Of a DNA stretch of 64,000 nt, positions 10,895 through 22,961 are shown piece after piece (within the stretch, counting starts at the first letter, position 1; every line of letters starts with the position of its first letter). The notes under the pieces were generated by a model. That model saw only the letters and a program-made list of their open reading frames with translations. It did no database searches and was not told where the DNA came from. This stretch comes from Umbilicaria muhlenbergii (taxonomy: Eukaryota > Ascomycota > Lecanoromycetes > Umbilicariales > Umbilicariaceae): NCBI GenBank assembly GCA_000611775.1, contig KK106981.1, forward strand, positions 5,210,927 to 5,274,926. Direction: 5' to 3'. The position numbers were made by a program, and so were the translations under genes.

Positions 10895-12970
10895 ATGTCC
10901 ACCCCTCGTCGTCGGTCATCGCGACTGAGGGGCAGTGCACCATCGGTAAGCGCAATGAAGGCGTCTATGCCTTTCAACAGTCCTCGACGAGAATCCATGG
11001 AGGGTCACTCTTCCAGAAACAATGAAACTAATGCTTCTTATCGTCAGGCGCGCAACCTTTCACAGTCGACAGCCAACAAGTTGTCGTCCCTCTTAGAGCG
11101 AGATGAAACTCCTTCGTCTGGAGCTCAGATGAATCTGGATACAATTGTTTCCTCTCCCGTCGCCCCACCAAACACGCTTGTGACGCAACACACGTTCCAT
11201 ATGACCTCCCCTACAGTTAGAACTCCTCAAACCGCCACTCGCCTCTATCCAAGTGTTGAAGAAATGCACCCAAGCAAAGTCCAACAGAGTACGACCAAAC
11301 AACCGGACTCGGGTTTAAGAAATGGTTTCGCGGATCCAAAGTCTACTACATTATCACCTACAAAGTCGGCTGCCATTGCTGCGTCTCACGATACGCCCAC
11401 CAAGTCCAAGGGCTCGCTCCCAAGTCACATGACATCTCCAGGCTTTGACTTTAAGTTTCTCCGTCCAGACTCGGATCTTAGTGTGGAGGCGCAAAAGATC
11501 ATGGACAGTGTGCGTGAGGAGGCCGCTCGGATCAAAGCGCAGATGATAGCTGAGCGCGATGCCCAAGCACGTAAAGATGGAGAGACGGAGAACATGTATG
11601 GTGTTGGAGGAAGGAAGATTGCCAAGCCCAAGGGCAAAGCTGGGAGGTACAGTGATGTGCACATGGAGGAGTTCAAGAAGATGGACTCTATTGCTGGACA
11701 TGTTTCTGCGTGGAAGACGCGTTTCCAGTCTAACGGTACCTCGTTAAAGCGAAGCAAGTCGAAGGCTGGCCTTGATGAGCCGGAGAAGCAACCTTCTAAA
11801 ACTAGATTGACGAAACCAATGCCGGGTACTTACCCCGGGGACCGTCTTGAGAACGATGCTCCGGGCAAGCGAGTCAAGCAGAACTATCAAGACGACACCT
11901 CTGCTGCACGGCCAGTCTCTAGAGACAGTCAACCCGACGTGAAGAGCAAGCAAACAATATCGTACCTCCCTCGTTCGAAGTCAGGTCTCCCCACAGCCGT
12001 CACCACTCCTACCAAATCATTCCTCGCTCGAGCAGCCAGCGTCAAGAGCTCCAAGACCAGCATGGTCCCATCCCTAAGCCGCTCTCCCTCCACCAAAACC
12101 CTAGGAACCCCCGCCGTCGCAAAGACCGAAGGAAGTAACAGATACCTCTCTTCGCTCGCCAAACTCGGCAGCATGACCAACATGAAATCCATCCTCCACC
12201 GCCCTCCCCCCAAATTCTCCGACGACCCCATCAAAGTCGCCGCCGGCACCCATTTCCCCGCCTCCCCCGGCAAAATTAACCTCGACAAGGACCTCCCCAG
12301 CCTCCCCGCCACACCCTCCGGCGGCCTCCTCCGTTCCCCCACGATGAAACACGTCGAATTCACCCCCGACACCAAGTCCCGCTACGACCTCGCCGCCACT
12401 TCGCCATCCCCCTCGAAAATCCCCACCCATTTCCAGCGCGCGGAAGGGAAATTCCCGACCCTTCCAACCTCGGACCCGATCGCCTACCCCTCTCTCGACA
12501 CCCTCGCTCCGCTCGTTCCCGGCCCCGCGAAATTGACTCGAGAAGATCGCCAAGCGGCCGGCCCCGGGGATTTCACCTTCCGCTCCGACCACACCATCTC
12601 TTTCGGTCCCGCTACTTCGGGGCTTGGGAGCCCGCCTACGATTCGGCAGGTGAGGCCCAGTGGCGTCGCCACGCCGCTGGCGGCTTTTGAAAATCTACCC
12701 GTGGTTCCGCACGGGATGGCGAATAAGAAGCGGAGGCGCGAGGAGGCGGGGCTGGGTGGTGACGGTGAGGGGGATGGGGATGTGGATGGGGAGAATAGGA
12801 AGCCGGTGGATGGGGAGGAGGAGGAGGAGGAGGAGGGGCCACGGGCGAAAAAAGTGAAGCAGTGGGGGCTGGAGCGGGCGAAGGCGCAGGGAGGGAAAGG
12901 CGGGAAGGGGAGGGGGATTTTGAGCTTGAGTCGGTTGAATGTGCTGGCTAGGCCGAAGGAGAGGCGCTGA
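10895..12970 (+). CDS. Uncharacterised basic, serine/proline-rich protein
   Basis: I do not recognise a named family. From the first ATG (MSTPRRRSSRLRGS) this single-exon gene encodes 691 aa. It is rich in S, P, T, K and R, with many SP/TP dipeptides that look like proline-directed kinase sites. The only ordered-looking part is near residues 195-275: a charged helix (KIMDSVREEAARIKAQM), then GRKIAKPKGKAGRYSDVHME and FKKMDSIAGH. I believe this segment is conserved in other filamentous fungi, from memory only. The C-terminus has a glutamate run followed by a basic stretch (RAKKVKQWGLERAK) that could be a nuclear localisation signal. A nuclear or chromosome/spindle role is a guess. Gene existence is well supported by the 2-kb open frame. 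Confidence 0.75.
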   Translation: MSTPRRRSSRLRGSAPSVSAMKASMPFNSPRRESMEGHSSRNNETNASYRQARNLSQSTANKLSSLLERDETPSSGAQMNLDTIVSSPVAPPNTLVTQHTFHMTSPTVRTPQTATRLYPSVEEMHPSKVQQSTTKQPDSGLRNGFADPKSTTLSPTKSAAIAASHDTPTKSKGSLPSHMTSPGFDFKFLRPDSDLSVEAQKIMDSVREEAARIKAQMIAERDAQARKDGETENMYGVGGRKIAKPKGKAGRYSDVHMEEFKKMDSIAGHVSAWKTRFQSNGTSLKRSKSKAGLDEPEKQPSKTRLTKPMPGTYPGDRLENDAPGKRVKQNYQDDTSAARPVSRDSQPDVKSKQTISYLPRSKSGLPTAVTTPTKSFLARAASVKSSKTSMVPSLSRSPSTKTLGTPAVAKTEGSNRYLSSLAKLGSMTNMKSILHRPPPKFSDDPIKVAAGTHFPASPGKINLDKDLPSLPATPSGGLLRSPTMKHVEFTPDTKSRYDLAATSPSPSKIPTHFQRAEGKFPTLPTSDPIAYPSLDTLAPLVPGPAKLTREDRQAAGPGDFTFRSDHTISFGPATSGLGSPPTIRQVRPSGVATPLAAFENLPVVPHGMANKKRRREEAGLGGDGEGDGDVDGENRKPVDGEEEEEEEGPRAKKVKQWGLERAKAQGGKGGKGRGILSLSRLNVLARPKERR

Positions 12971-14569
12971 TGCTGATGCTGAGTGGTCGTTGCGAGCTGG
13001 AAGGATTGACCGGGGGGTGGGGTTGTTTAGATTGCGGGTTCATGAGGCATGACTGGATATTACTGCTTGGCGTTTTTGATGCGTGATGATGAGGAAAATT
13101 GCGGATGTCAGATTGGGTTACTATTTGGCCCGAGAGGATGAAGGTGCGATGGGCGATGGGCGGTGGGCGATGGAACTGATAGTTTGTCGGTGGACTTTCT
13201 GTTTGCACATATTCGCCTGGTAGTGTCGACGATTTGGCTTTTGTTTGGCGCTCTTAGAGTACATGAATCAAGATTGTGCGTTCTCAGGAGGAAAGAGGGA
13301 GGGGGAGCGTAATGAAATATGAAAATGAAAAGTCGTCTCTTGTTCTTGTTGTTGTTCTTGTTAGGTAGGGGAGGGGGAGAGGAGTTGGTGGCTTGGGTTG
13401 AAGGATGGTGTGTAGGTGTGGAGGCGGGTGTGAATGTAACGTGTGAGCATTGTGGGGACTATGATGGTGGGAGGGTCTCAGGGCATGAGAGATGTAAGGG
13501 GGTGCTGATGCTGATACTGAGGCGCCAAGGGTTTGCGTCGCGCTTGTTCTGTGGACCCTTCTTCCTCCTCTCCCCGCAATACCACAACCCATAAATTTGT
13601 TTGGAGGTTGGACACGTTCTGTATCTTATATCCCCATTTTCCCCCCCCCCAAACCCACATCTTACTTTCCGTCTTCCCCCCCCTTCGGCCCACCTCACCA
13701 ACTGTTTAAGAGCCGCTACCTGATCCAACCTCGGCAGCTATCTCATATGCCCCTTACCCGTAAAGGCTGGTGCTGTGCTGAGGCAGAGCTGACGGCTGCG
13801 GAATGCGGTCGTTGCGGGTGAGAGGTTTGGAGGTTTCGGTGGGGGGGAAAGGGAGGCTGATGGCGAGGAAGATTGTGGGAGTGGAGCAGTCAGAGGGTTT
13901 GATTGGTTGAGGTGTGGAGGGGAAGAGAGAGGGAGAGAGCGAGGAAGGGAAGGATTCTTAAATTTGAGAAAGGGGAAGGGGAGAGCGCTGATGCAGTAGA
14001 GATAGCGAGGAGAAGAGAGAGAGAGAGCCAGGCTCCGGAGAGGATGTGTGTATGTTACAGTGGGAGAAAGGGGCATATGTTCGTATGGAGTGGCTGCTTG
14101 ACATAAGATCCATTGGCCATGCCGTCGAATGCTCTTCTGAAATGTGCCGTCGGGCGAGCTGTGATGAGAATGAGGCTCCTGACGCGGAAGAAACGACCCG
14201 AGGCGCTCCTCCACGGTTTATTGGTTCGATTGGCTATCACATCGAAGTGTGTGTAGACGCTATGCATATATAGCCTTGGCTTAAACTTCTTTGTATTTAT
14301 GGCTGTATTAAACTTCATTGAGAGGAGCCTTTTCAAATTCAAGGAAAAGAACGCGTGACGAGAGCAACATTCCCAGGCTAATGAAAAAAACCTCTAAAAC
14401 CTTGCTAAGCAGGGATATGGATGAAGAATGCTCAACGAGAAATGCAATCTTCATAAATCATGAAGGATAAGCAAACACGACGTCTAATAGTATCGGAAAC
14501 AAGGAAAACACATAAAAGTAAGTACCTAGGAACATAGCCCCATTCCTCCACTAGACTCCACAAGTCTCA
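12971..14569. other. Convergent intergenic region, 1.6 kb
   Basis: This lies between the 3' ends of the uncharacterised gene (+) and the arrestin gene (-). It is purine/pyrimidine skewed, with long G-rich tracts and C-runs near 13640 and 13678. Several 70-160 codon open frames occur, but they are low-complexity (histidine, proline or arginine runs) and lack family features. I see no gene. Confidence 0.5.
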
Positions 14570-17157
14570 TCACCCTGTCCTTCTCTCCGCCCTTTCCAAG
14601 GTGGTATTTCTCCAGCCCGGGTATTCCAAACTCTTGCTTCTTTTTCTTGCCAGAGACAGCTCCCTTTGCATCTGGCCCTCCCCTTGCAAGCGCAGACCCT
14701 GAGACCGGAGAATTCCAGTTCCATCAACCGTATCATACATGGAACTCCTTTCACCATCTCCAACATCATCAAAGCCAAGACCGGATGTACTCCTCTGTAG
14801 CCTTGGGCCCCTTCTGAAGCTCATAGACGAGCGGGGACGTCGAGCGTGAGGCACCGGGATATCCTCCTCTGTGAGCCGGGTGCTCGCAAAACTTACTTTG
14901 AGTCCAAGGCCACTATCTCCGCTACGAGCCTTGCGGACTCTCTTTCTTGGACTACCGTCAAGCTGGCGTTGTACATCGTCTATTTCGTCAGCCGGTAACG
15001 TTACTTGGCTGAACTCGGACAGTGATTGCTTTCGAGGGGCCGAGAAGGCTTGGCCAGCGCTGTACTGGTAGAGAGGCCCTTCGCGGCCGTGAGGGTCACT
15101 GCTGTGTTGGTGCTCGATGGCCGCGGCGACTTGGGCGAGAGAGTTGGGGACGATGTCAAGAGAGTTCTGGAAGTGTCAGTGTGCATCCTGAGGATATGGC
15201 GGAGAGTTATACCGGATGGATGATCGTGATGGGAAGTTGAACCATGAGGTGTTTTCTGCGGTCGTTCAGTATACCGTCATGTCATCGCAGCTTTAGAAGA
15301 CTGACGAGAAAGTGCAACTAATCAGCACATTAAGAAAGTATCGAACTCCGAAAAACCTTCCTGTAAACTTGTCAGTATAATCACAGCCAGCGCTGGGAAC
15401 CCCAGAGTCCGTAGATAGCGGAGGGTCCTCGGCAATGCACAACAGCGGTTGCCTCGAACCCATTGTATGATATAGACCAAGTCACAGGAGACTTGCTTAG
15501 CTACACGAGTCACGTACCTGCGTCAATAGTTACAAGTCCCGCCGGTACATCGATATCACGAGTCCGAACCTCAGTCGATTGAGGTGGGATACCTTTCCAA
15601 CCGTGTCGAGCCTTCTTCATGGCAACCTTCTGCACGACTTCTTTCTCCGTTCGTTGTGGCAATCTGAGATGGTTGGCGGCCTCCGTGGTGGTAGAAGCCG
15701 CAGCATGGTCGAAATAGAATGTGGCTTTCTCCAGCTGCAGCTCGACTCTCTTGATAGTCCTCCGGCTGGGATTGGAGATGTGTACATCAACGAACATGGG
15801 AATCCCACTGACCCATGTCTGGCGGTGAAGACCTGCAGTAAGCTTAATTACTTGATGACGAGTTCCGCCAGGGAATGAGAGTTCATGGTATGCTGTTAGT
15901 GGGCTCGATAGGCTGACAAGAGCTTTCTCAGCTGCGCACACCTCATGTGTCAGCTTTGCTCCGACATAAGTGTTGCATATGCACTGACAACTTACGGTCG
16001 TAGACGGACAGTATTGCTATTTCTAGTGATTTTCTTATGAAGTGCTGTACGCCGCCAATCTTAATAGCCAAGGTAGTACAGATAATATACCTGATGCGCG
16101 CTTGTTTCGAACGATAGGGAGGAGGGCCCATGTTGACGGGCAAATTCAAACAAAAGGGCAGTACAGACGAGGATGGGATAGTCTCCCAAAACGCATCTGA
16201 CGACCCTCCCGTAGATGTTGCCATAGTATTTGGTGGCGGATGTGCTTCATCGATTAGCTCACTTGTGAGGCTTCTGAATATCCAATACTTCCTATGTGAA
16301 CTCTCTACACCCAGCACGTCAACCGAGACTCGACCGATTGACAATGGTGGCCTAGATTTATGCCGCCCACCGGGTACGCCACCATCAAGAACGATCTGCA
16401 GAGAACCTTCAACAGTACCGCCACCCATGAAGAGGGGAGATGATACACGCATATCTAGTGCTACACGGGGGTGGTTGAGTTTTGGAAAATCCACTATGTC
16501 CACTGGTCTGACAGAGCGCACAAAGGTCCTTGATGGGACCCTCCGCATTTCTGAGGACATAGGTTCCAGCCCCGCCACTGGTAAGCGTACAGGCGACAGT
16601 GAGGATCCGCGTTTGGGTAAGGTTTGGCCTGATCCTCGAGGAGGCGGAGGAGGTAGAGATGGAGCATCATGAGGCGGTCCGGACGCACGAGATGCCTTGC
16701 GTCTGAGTACACCTCTGGATGATTTCCGCTCCGGTACGCTCGACAGTGGCAGGCTCAGAGTGCTCGTACTCTGGCGGCGGTTAAGCTGCAGAACAGCCGC
16801 AGCGAGATTGTCTTCATCGTGCCCTGAAGAAGCCGACCGCTGCGGGCGCGTGTGGCCACCGTCATCGAGATTCGATTCCGATGCTTCGCGTATATAGGAT
16901 AAGTTTCGAGGTAGATTACTCCGACTGAAGGTGGGGGCTGGATAATGAGGGCCACGGCCTTGTAGCCATTCCGAGTTCGGAAGTGTGATTTGATCGATTG
17001 AGGCCCGCTTCAACAACCTTGACGGTTCTGTGTGACATTTCAGCACATAGCCCTCGTTTGCCGATATCCCATCAACAACTCGAGACTGCTGAGAATCTCG
17101 ATTTCACGTACCAATGGCGGTGAGCTGGTCTTGCTGCGCCCGTTGCTGTTGGTCCAT
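14570..17157 (-). CDS. Alpha-arrestin, ART1/LDB19-like ubiquitin-ligase adaptor
   Basis: Fungal alpha-arrestins recruit Rsp5-type ubiquitin ligases to plasma-membrane transporters and so trigger their endocytosis. Six exons read on the minus strand: 17157-17112, 17027-15996, 15931-15518, 15360-15306, 15255-15213 and 15166-14570, joining in phase to 728 aa. After a disordered N-terminal region (about residues 1-160), the arrestin N-lobe begins at FPKLNHPRVALDMRVSSPLF with VGGGSVEG-like GGGTVEGSL. The C-lobe starts at SVYDPEKALVSLSSPL and ends at the conserved MVQLPITIIHPNSLDIVPNS. The last 150 residues are basic and disordered. I saw no PPxY motif of the usual type, so the ligase contact is not evident. 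The start codon was chosen because a 46-nt first exon joins through a strong acceptor (cacacag). Family assignment is firm. The exact ART paralogue is inferred. Confidence 0.85.
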
Positions 17158-18680
17158 CTTGTGACCCTCTCGGAAGACTCCCACCAAGCCGCAGTGCCAA
17201 TGAACGTTGCAGTGTTGCGGATCATGGACCGCAGCCTGGCGCGCGTGATGTGATGCCTCCTCTGGTCGCTCTGGCTAATGTACGTGGGCTGCACTTGCCA
17301 GGCCTGGGCATGGGTCCCTCGCCCTTGGCCAAGTCCCTGAGCTACGACCATTCCACCAGGCCTTCCACAGTACCGAGGGGGTTTTCCCAGCCGTCGGTTA
17401 TCCAGATCATCGTCGCTATCGAAGATACGGAGCACGGGGTACCTGGAGCACAGCCGGGACACGGACTCGCTACATGGCCGAGATGGCGTGACTGCTATTG
17501 CAACTCTGGTGTTGCATCTCCTTCTCTCCAGGTAGGCGATTGGTCGGGGCGGAGCGGCTTGGCGCGCCTGTCGACTTCCCCACGTGAAGCGGCACGAAGA
17601 TGCGCCAGGACACACCCCTCCAGGCGAAGGGCCGCGAAGCCGTCCGTTTTCCGTTTTCCGTTTTCCGAGGAGATCTAGAATTCGCCATGGAAACCCTCAA
17701 CGCACCATGAACGCATTCCTCGACATACCCTGGACGCCTCGACGTCAGATCAGGAGTCGTTGCCCGACATCCGTGAGCGGCATGCCTTTCCTCCACCGCA
17801 GCGATAGGCTGCGATGTCATTGTTCCATCAGGATTGAGCGCAAGGGAGATTGCACTGGAGAATGGAGATCGCCTATGCTTGTCTCCGTTTCACAGCACCG
17901 GTGTTGCAACAGGCTACTCCTCAAGAGGGCATTCCAACCGCCACATGCTGGCTTCGAGCAAGGTGCTGGAGCAAACCAGGCTTCGAAAGATGCCCCTAGT
18001 AACTCCAATCCAATAACCTTTTCATTTCCACGACTCTGTGACTCGCTGCTTGCTCGTATTGGCACCCGCTTTGTTGGGCCAGGTTGAGCAGTCTCGTGAG
18101 TCCATGGCCTCCATGCAACGAACGTCTCACTCCCACCCCCCTTGCCTGTTGCGGACGCCTTCGAAGCGTGAGTGAGTTTTCCATTGGAGGCTTGCGACGG
18201 TGGAGAAAACTCTGCACGTCCGTGTGGCCCTCGTATGGTACTTTCCGTGGGCGTTCTAGTCCTTCTCCAGGCAAACCCCACAATTTGCCATGAGGTCAAA
18301 ACAGCCCACGAAGGCCCAGGGCCCCGGTTCAACCGGTTCCGTTCTTTAGATTTTATGCTACGTGCTAAGGCTGCAGCAGTTTTTCCCACCCACTACCCCG
18401 TCTGTTCCACCCTTCCATCATCTCATCTATTCCCATTATCTAATGCTTTCCTTCCATTATCAATCCCAAACCGCAACCGCTATCAGTCCTATCCATTGCC
18501 TTGACACACAGCAAAGCCGTGGCACCAAGCAAGACCCAGCATTTAGCTTTCTATAGGGCTGTCAGACGCGTACCTAGCTTGGCACACTCTGCGGTGGCGC
18601 CGCTCTGCTCGAGCATCTCATTGGCAGGCTTAGGCGCGTCGACAGAGGACAGCTCGGCGTCGTCCTGTCAGCGTCCCTAA
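17158..18680. other. Divergent promoter region of arrestin and bZIP genes
   Basis: About 1.5 kb separates the start codons of the arrestin (-) and the bZIP factor (+). No coding potential was recognised. A short perfect 7-bp repeat (CCGTTTT, three copies) lies at 17644-17664. A long upstream region is typical of regulated transcription-factor genes, but I identified no specific operator. Confidence 0.5.
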
Positions 18681-20145
18681 ATGGTAATGTCCCACGTGGA
18701 GGACAAACCGACGCTGCCAAAGATCGAACACTCTGGGGACGGATCTTCTTCTTCAGAGGGATCTTCCCCAGAACCTGATGAGCAGACATTTGTACAGGAA
18801 AATGCCCAAGTGCAGAAAAGGAAGGGCGGACGGAAACCGGTAAGTCAAGGATTACTTTGACAAAGTTGCTTGATTTGCTAAATGACAACTCTAGATATAT
18901 GCCACGTCCGAGGAGAGGAAACAACGAAATCGACAAGCTCAGGCGGCGTTCAGGGAGCGTCGTACCGAATATATCAAACAGCTTGAAACTACCATAAAGC
19001 ATCATGAAGAGACACTGCAGAGCCTTCAGCAGAGCCACCGATCTGCGGCAGATGAATGTCTCATGCTTCGGTACAAGAATTCGCTTTTGGAACGTATACT
19101 GCTCGAGAAAGGTAAACCTCAACTTTACTACCTGTGAATTGGCCATGCTCACATTGGCAGGAATCGATGTGCAAGCCGAGCTCAGCTCCAAGACCGAAAG
19201 CCCTCATTTAGCTCCGACGAAAGTAGTACAGCCAGCAGGGAATCAACCTTCGCCAGTCCAACGAGCCATCATGAATAGGCACCACCAGGCACGACGCTCA
19301 CTATCCGGCATGGGCCCCAAAGTGGTCTCAGGTTACGCAGCGGCTCAATCACGCCAGGAAAGGCCCTTTCCAAGCCATTCTCCTCAACTGCAACAGACGC
19401 CCCCATCTCACACGTCGTCACCCATAGCGACCAAGTCGCCCGGCTTTGTCGTCCAGGAGGGAATGAACTCACCGGCCTCTGACGTGCAGAGCCAACATCA
19501 TGTCCCGCCGCAACAGCAACAACAATCGCAGCCTCAGCAGCAGCAGCAACGGCCTCATTTACCACCTAGATCAGCCTCTCAATCACATCCGCGAGCCTAT
19601 CCCGGGATCGCTATTCCCACCTCAGATCCTGCTACACATCTCATGACACCTTCGACTGCAGGGGAGAATAGGAATGGTGGAGGTGACAGGTCACGTCCAC
19701 AGTCCGGGTATTACCCGTCTCACTTTCAGAATCATATAAACCAACTCGGCAAGCTGTCCCGCCCCCTCCTATCCATTTTCTTATGAAAGAGCTATGTTCG
19801 TCCTAGATTGATTCCGTGAGTACAGAACAGGAGTACGATGCGCAAGCGGATATGCTCGATGACCAAGACAGCGACACTCCGGCTGAACCGGGTCCTTACC
19901 CTCAACCCTTCCAGCAACAGCCTCTTCCTCCAGGCCAACAGCCGCCCATGGGTATGCAGGGTCAGCCGCCAATGCAATCCCCTCCGACCTCTCAGACTGG
20001 GGATCCTCAAGGCGCGGTATATGGCGGAATGAGTCAGATCTTCGACCCGTTCGACCCGATGCTTGATGCAGACCCGTTTGGGCTGACAGCCAGTATGCAT
20101 TTTCCAACGCAATTCTCTTTCCAGGAAAGCTCCATGAGGCAATAA
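18681..20145 (+). CDS. YAP/Pap1-type bZIP transcription factor
   Basis: A bZIP DNA-binding protein. Exons 18681-18839, 18895-19111 and 19161 to about 19760 are followed by a last exon ending at 20145. The basic region reads NRQAQAAFRERRTEYIKQLE near residue 67, which carries the N-x-x-A-Q-x-x-F-R signature of fungal AP-1 (YAP/Pap1) factors. A leucine zipper with leucines spaced by seven follows to about residue 125. The rest is glutamine/proline-rich, with runs of CAG/CAA-coded Gln around 19508-19548, and ends in an acidic region containing EYDAQADMLDDQ. No cysteine-rich Yap1 redox domains are visible, so it is probably not the main oxidative-stress Yap1. The last intron's ends are unsettled: the best phase-compatible reading (about 19759-19821) uses weak splice sites. 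Confidence 0.85.
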
Positions 20146-20848
20146 GGCATTGGATGGTGTTTGCGGGTGGCTCCATGTCAAGAGCTGGGCAAGTTCGCAT
20201 TCTGGTAAGCCTTGGTGGGCATTTAGTATATCTTTTGTCGCCAGCATGGCGTTGGGGTAGGCGATGGGCAGTCATAAGAAGTACGACTGGGAGTAGTCAG
20301 GAAAGCCGTACTGTGCTTGACAACGACCTGCATTACGTGGTTTTTTTGTCTCTTTAAATCACTAGCTCCTGCATAGTCAGTCTTTGTGGGTACACAATAT
20401 AATTTTTCTTCAATGTATTGTATTTGAGACTCGACCGCTACCTACAGCTTCTCTTATTCGCGTGAATCTCCCAAACCGTACTGCAACAACAGCAACGAGT
20501 ACCGACAGCATTGTAAATCTAATCAATAGGAGATCCATAATATATGACGCCACCAAATAGCAAGTTCGTTGACAAGTGCATTGTATGTTAATTTCAGGTG
20601 AATGTTGCTCTGCCATATTCTGCTGCAAGCCCTGACTGGCTCGGGAAATCTCGCTAAATCATAGCTTACCCACAAGAAGATCTTCGTCCATCGCGCATTT
20701 CACTGTACAGCGGCCAGCGACGAAGAAAGTGTGAGAGAGACTAGGTCCTGGCATAGGATCTCGTCGCTCTTTGGTCAATTCCCTTTTCAACACACTGGTG
20801 CGATAGTAAGAGAAGCCTTCGAAGGAAGGCAGCGGTAGAAAGGGCGTC
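20146..20848. other. Intergenic, 703 bp
   Basis: It lies between the bZIP stop and the start of the Stm1-like gene. I see no gene. It is expected to hold the bZIP terminator and the promoter and leader of the RGG-protein gene. Confidence 0.5.
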
Positions 20849-22350
20849 ATGTCGGACGTCAAATCCAAGGTATGCGACGTTACCATCACCATTCCCTCAA
20901 ACCCAGATCCGACGGATCTAGATTACTTGGACAATTTCCCACCGGGCTCACATATATAGTTGCTGACAACGTGTCTCCACAGAACCTCTACGAGCTCCTC
21001 GGTACTTCCAAGTGCAAAATTGGGCATGATCAACCTGGCTAACAGCTACAGGCAACGACCACGACGAGGACTCGGACAAAGAGCCAGAGGCACCGCCAAA
21101 GGTCGTCGACAAGCCACTCCCGCGCACCACCAAGCGCAATGCTCCTGATGTAGCACCTAGCGAGCCTCGTGGTGGCGCAGCTGGAGGGGACAGAGGCGGT
21201 CGAGGCGGTAGAGGCGGTCGTGGAGGGTTTAACGGCAGTGAAGATGGTACATCGATCCCTCCAAATGCCAATGTCTTCATGAAGTTACTCACGGACCGTG
21301 TTGGACGCGTTGAAATTTTTACTGTTCTTGGACTGCGCCATACTAACATGAGATTTGCTCTACAGCTTTCCGTGACCACGCCGCAGGTAGCATAAACAAC
21401 CGCGGCAAACCCACTGATGACGGGCTTCGCGAAGATCGTCACGCGGATCGCATTCGCGGTGGACGCATTCAGGGCAACTACGACGGACGTGGGGGCCGTG
21501 GAGGGCGCGGTGGTCGCGGTGGTCGTGGTGGAGCCAACCGAGATGACAGACACAGCCGTGGCGTCCCGAAGTAAGCAAGCATTTCAAAGAGGGGATGGGT
21601 GAATCTGTTCGTTGACTGTGTCCTAGTGAGCACGTCAAGCAAGCCGATCAAGCTTGGGGCGCACAAACAGGTGAAGGGGAGTGGAACGACGAACAAGCCG
21701 GTGAGGCCATTGCCAAAGCTGAAGAAAAGGAGGGTTTCGACACCACCGTCGAGGCTCCTGTGGACGCCGACGGCAAGCACCCAGTCACTGAGGGCGCCGG
21801 AGCTGCCGATGACACCTCGGCAGCTGCAGCTCAACCGGCTGCCGAGCCCGAGCCCGAAGACAACAGCAAGTCATACGCCGAGTACCTCGCCGAGCAAGCA
21901 GAGAAGAAGCTGCAGTTGGGTGTTCCAGTTCTTGAGGCACGCAAGCCGAATGAAGGCAGCAAGCAGGACAAGAAGTGGGCACAGGCGAAGCCACTGACCA
22001 AGGACGAAGAGGATGAAGCCTACATTGCTGGTAAAGGGGAGAAGGCTAGGAGGGAGCGCCAACGTAAGGAGAAGAACAGAGTCGATGTTGACATGAGCTT
22101 TAAAGAGGCACCCCAAAGAGGCGGTGGAGAGGGCCGCGGTCGTGGGGGAAGAGGGCGCGGTGAGGGAAGGGGTGACTTTAGGGGTGGCGAACGTGGACGG
22201 GGCGGTGGAAGAGGCCGCGGCGATAGCTACAGAGGCAGGTCCGATGGCGAGTTCCGCGGTGGATACCGTGGCGGTCGCGGCGGGAGGGAAAACACCAACT
22301 CCGTCAACGTTGCGGACGAGAGCGCTTTCCCAAGCCTTGGGGGCTCATAG
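20849..22350 (+). CDS. Stm1/SERBP1-like ribosome- and RNA-binding RGG protein
   Basis: This matches the Stm1/HABP4-SERBP1 family. These cytoplasmic proteins sit in the mRNA channel of resting ribosomes and bind mRNA or G-quadruplexes. Five exons join in phase to 387 aa: 20849-20869, 20983-21001 (19 nt), 21052-21246, 21366-21570 and 21627-22350. The N-terminus is the Stm1 start MSDVKSKNLYELLGNDHDED. Two glycine/arginine-rich blocks flank residues 65-150. The middle has the HABP4-type motif GEWNDEQAGEAIAKAEEKEG. Next is SYAEYLAEQAEKK and a charged helix. The C-terminal third is RGG repeats (for example RGRGGRGRGEGRG) ending in ADESAFPSLGGS. The first two exons encode only 13 residues but are needed for the family start. 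Assignment is firm. Stm1 and SERBP1 are both acceptable names. Confidence 0.9.
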
Positions 22351-22961
22351 CCGATCCACACTACGAGACCGCCGACTCTAACAGGAATTCCTTAGCATAA
22401 TCAGGTTGATTACGGGGGGCGACTAGTCGTGCGGACATGGTCGATCATCATCATCGAAATGTCCATTCTATCTTGCAAGAAAGAAAAAAGGCGGAGAGTG
22501 CTATCTTCGAGTTTGTAGAATACTTAGGCTCCATTCAGCTCGCGCAATAATCAAAACCAGGCTTGAAGCTTTCATTCCTCTCTTTGATGTTACGTGGGAT
22601 GTGCTCGTGGTGCACTTCCACGTTAGGTAAACTCATTGATGGCTATGCTTCGGTATGCTTGTCACTCTTATTCCCACTCTGCTGCGTTTTTTCTATTCCT
22701 TCCCAGTGACCGGCGATTGAATGCAACATGTGCTTCATCTGCCGCCACTACGCACACAAGTTTCTGTTCCTTGATGGGCAGCGCTGTGAATACATCGCTT
22801 CTCGTCTCGATCGCTGTCTGTCCAAGTGCCGGTGTGATCGTTCACATTATCCGTCCCTTCACATGTATTACGTCCAAAATCTCTTATTCGACCGATGCCT
22901 GGAGATGCAACACACAGACTACTTTGCAGCATAGCATACAACACATCAGCAACCTGAAAAC
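22351..22961. other. Intergenic, 611 bp
   Basis: No gene recognised. This is the 3' end of the RGG-protein gene and promoter of the TPR-protein gene. Pyrimidine-rich patches near 22650-22700 are common in fungal promoters. Confidence 0.5.

Noticed and set aside
12101-12592. 163-codon glycine-rich frame on minus inside the uncharacterised gene at 10.9-13.0 kb
   Set aside because: It is antisense to a longer credible frame, and its Gly/Glu richness is a by-product of proline/serine-rich codons on the other strand.
13600-14060. C-runs and G-rich tracts as a possible structured or repetitive element
   Set aside because: They are simple purine/pyrimidine skew with no repeat unit, terminal repeats or coding content.
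17040-18389. Frames of 95-191 codons upstream of the arrestin gene
   Set aside because: A short first exon (17157-17112) joins the arrestin better, and the longer frames show no conserved sequence. I treat them as chance frames in GC-rich promoter DNA.
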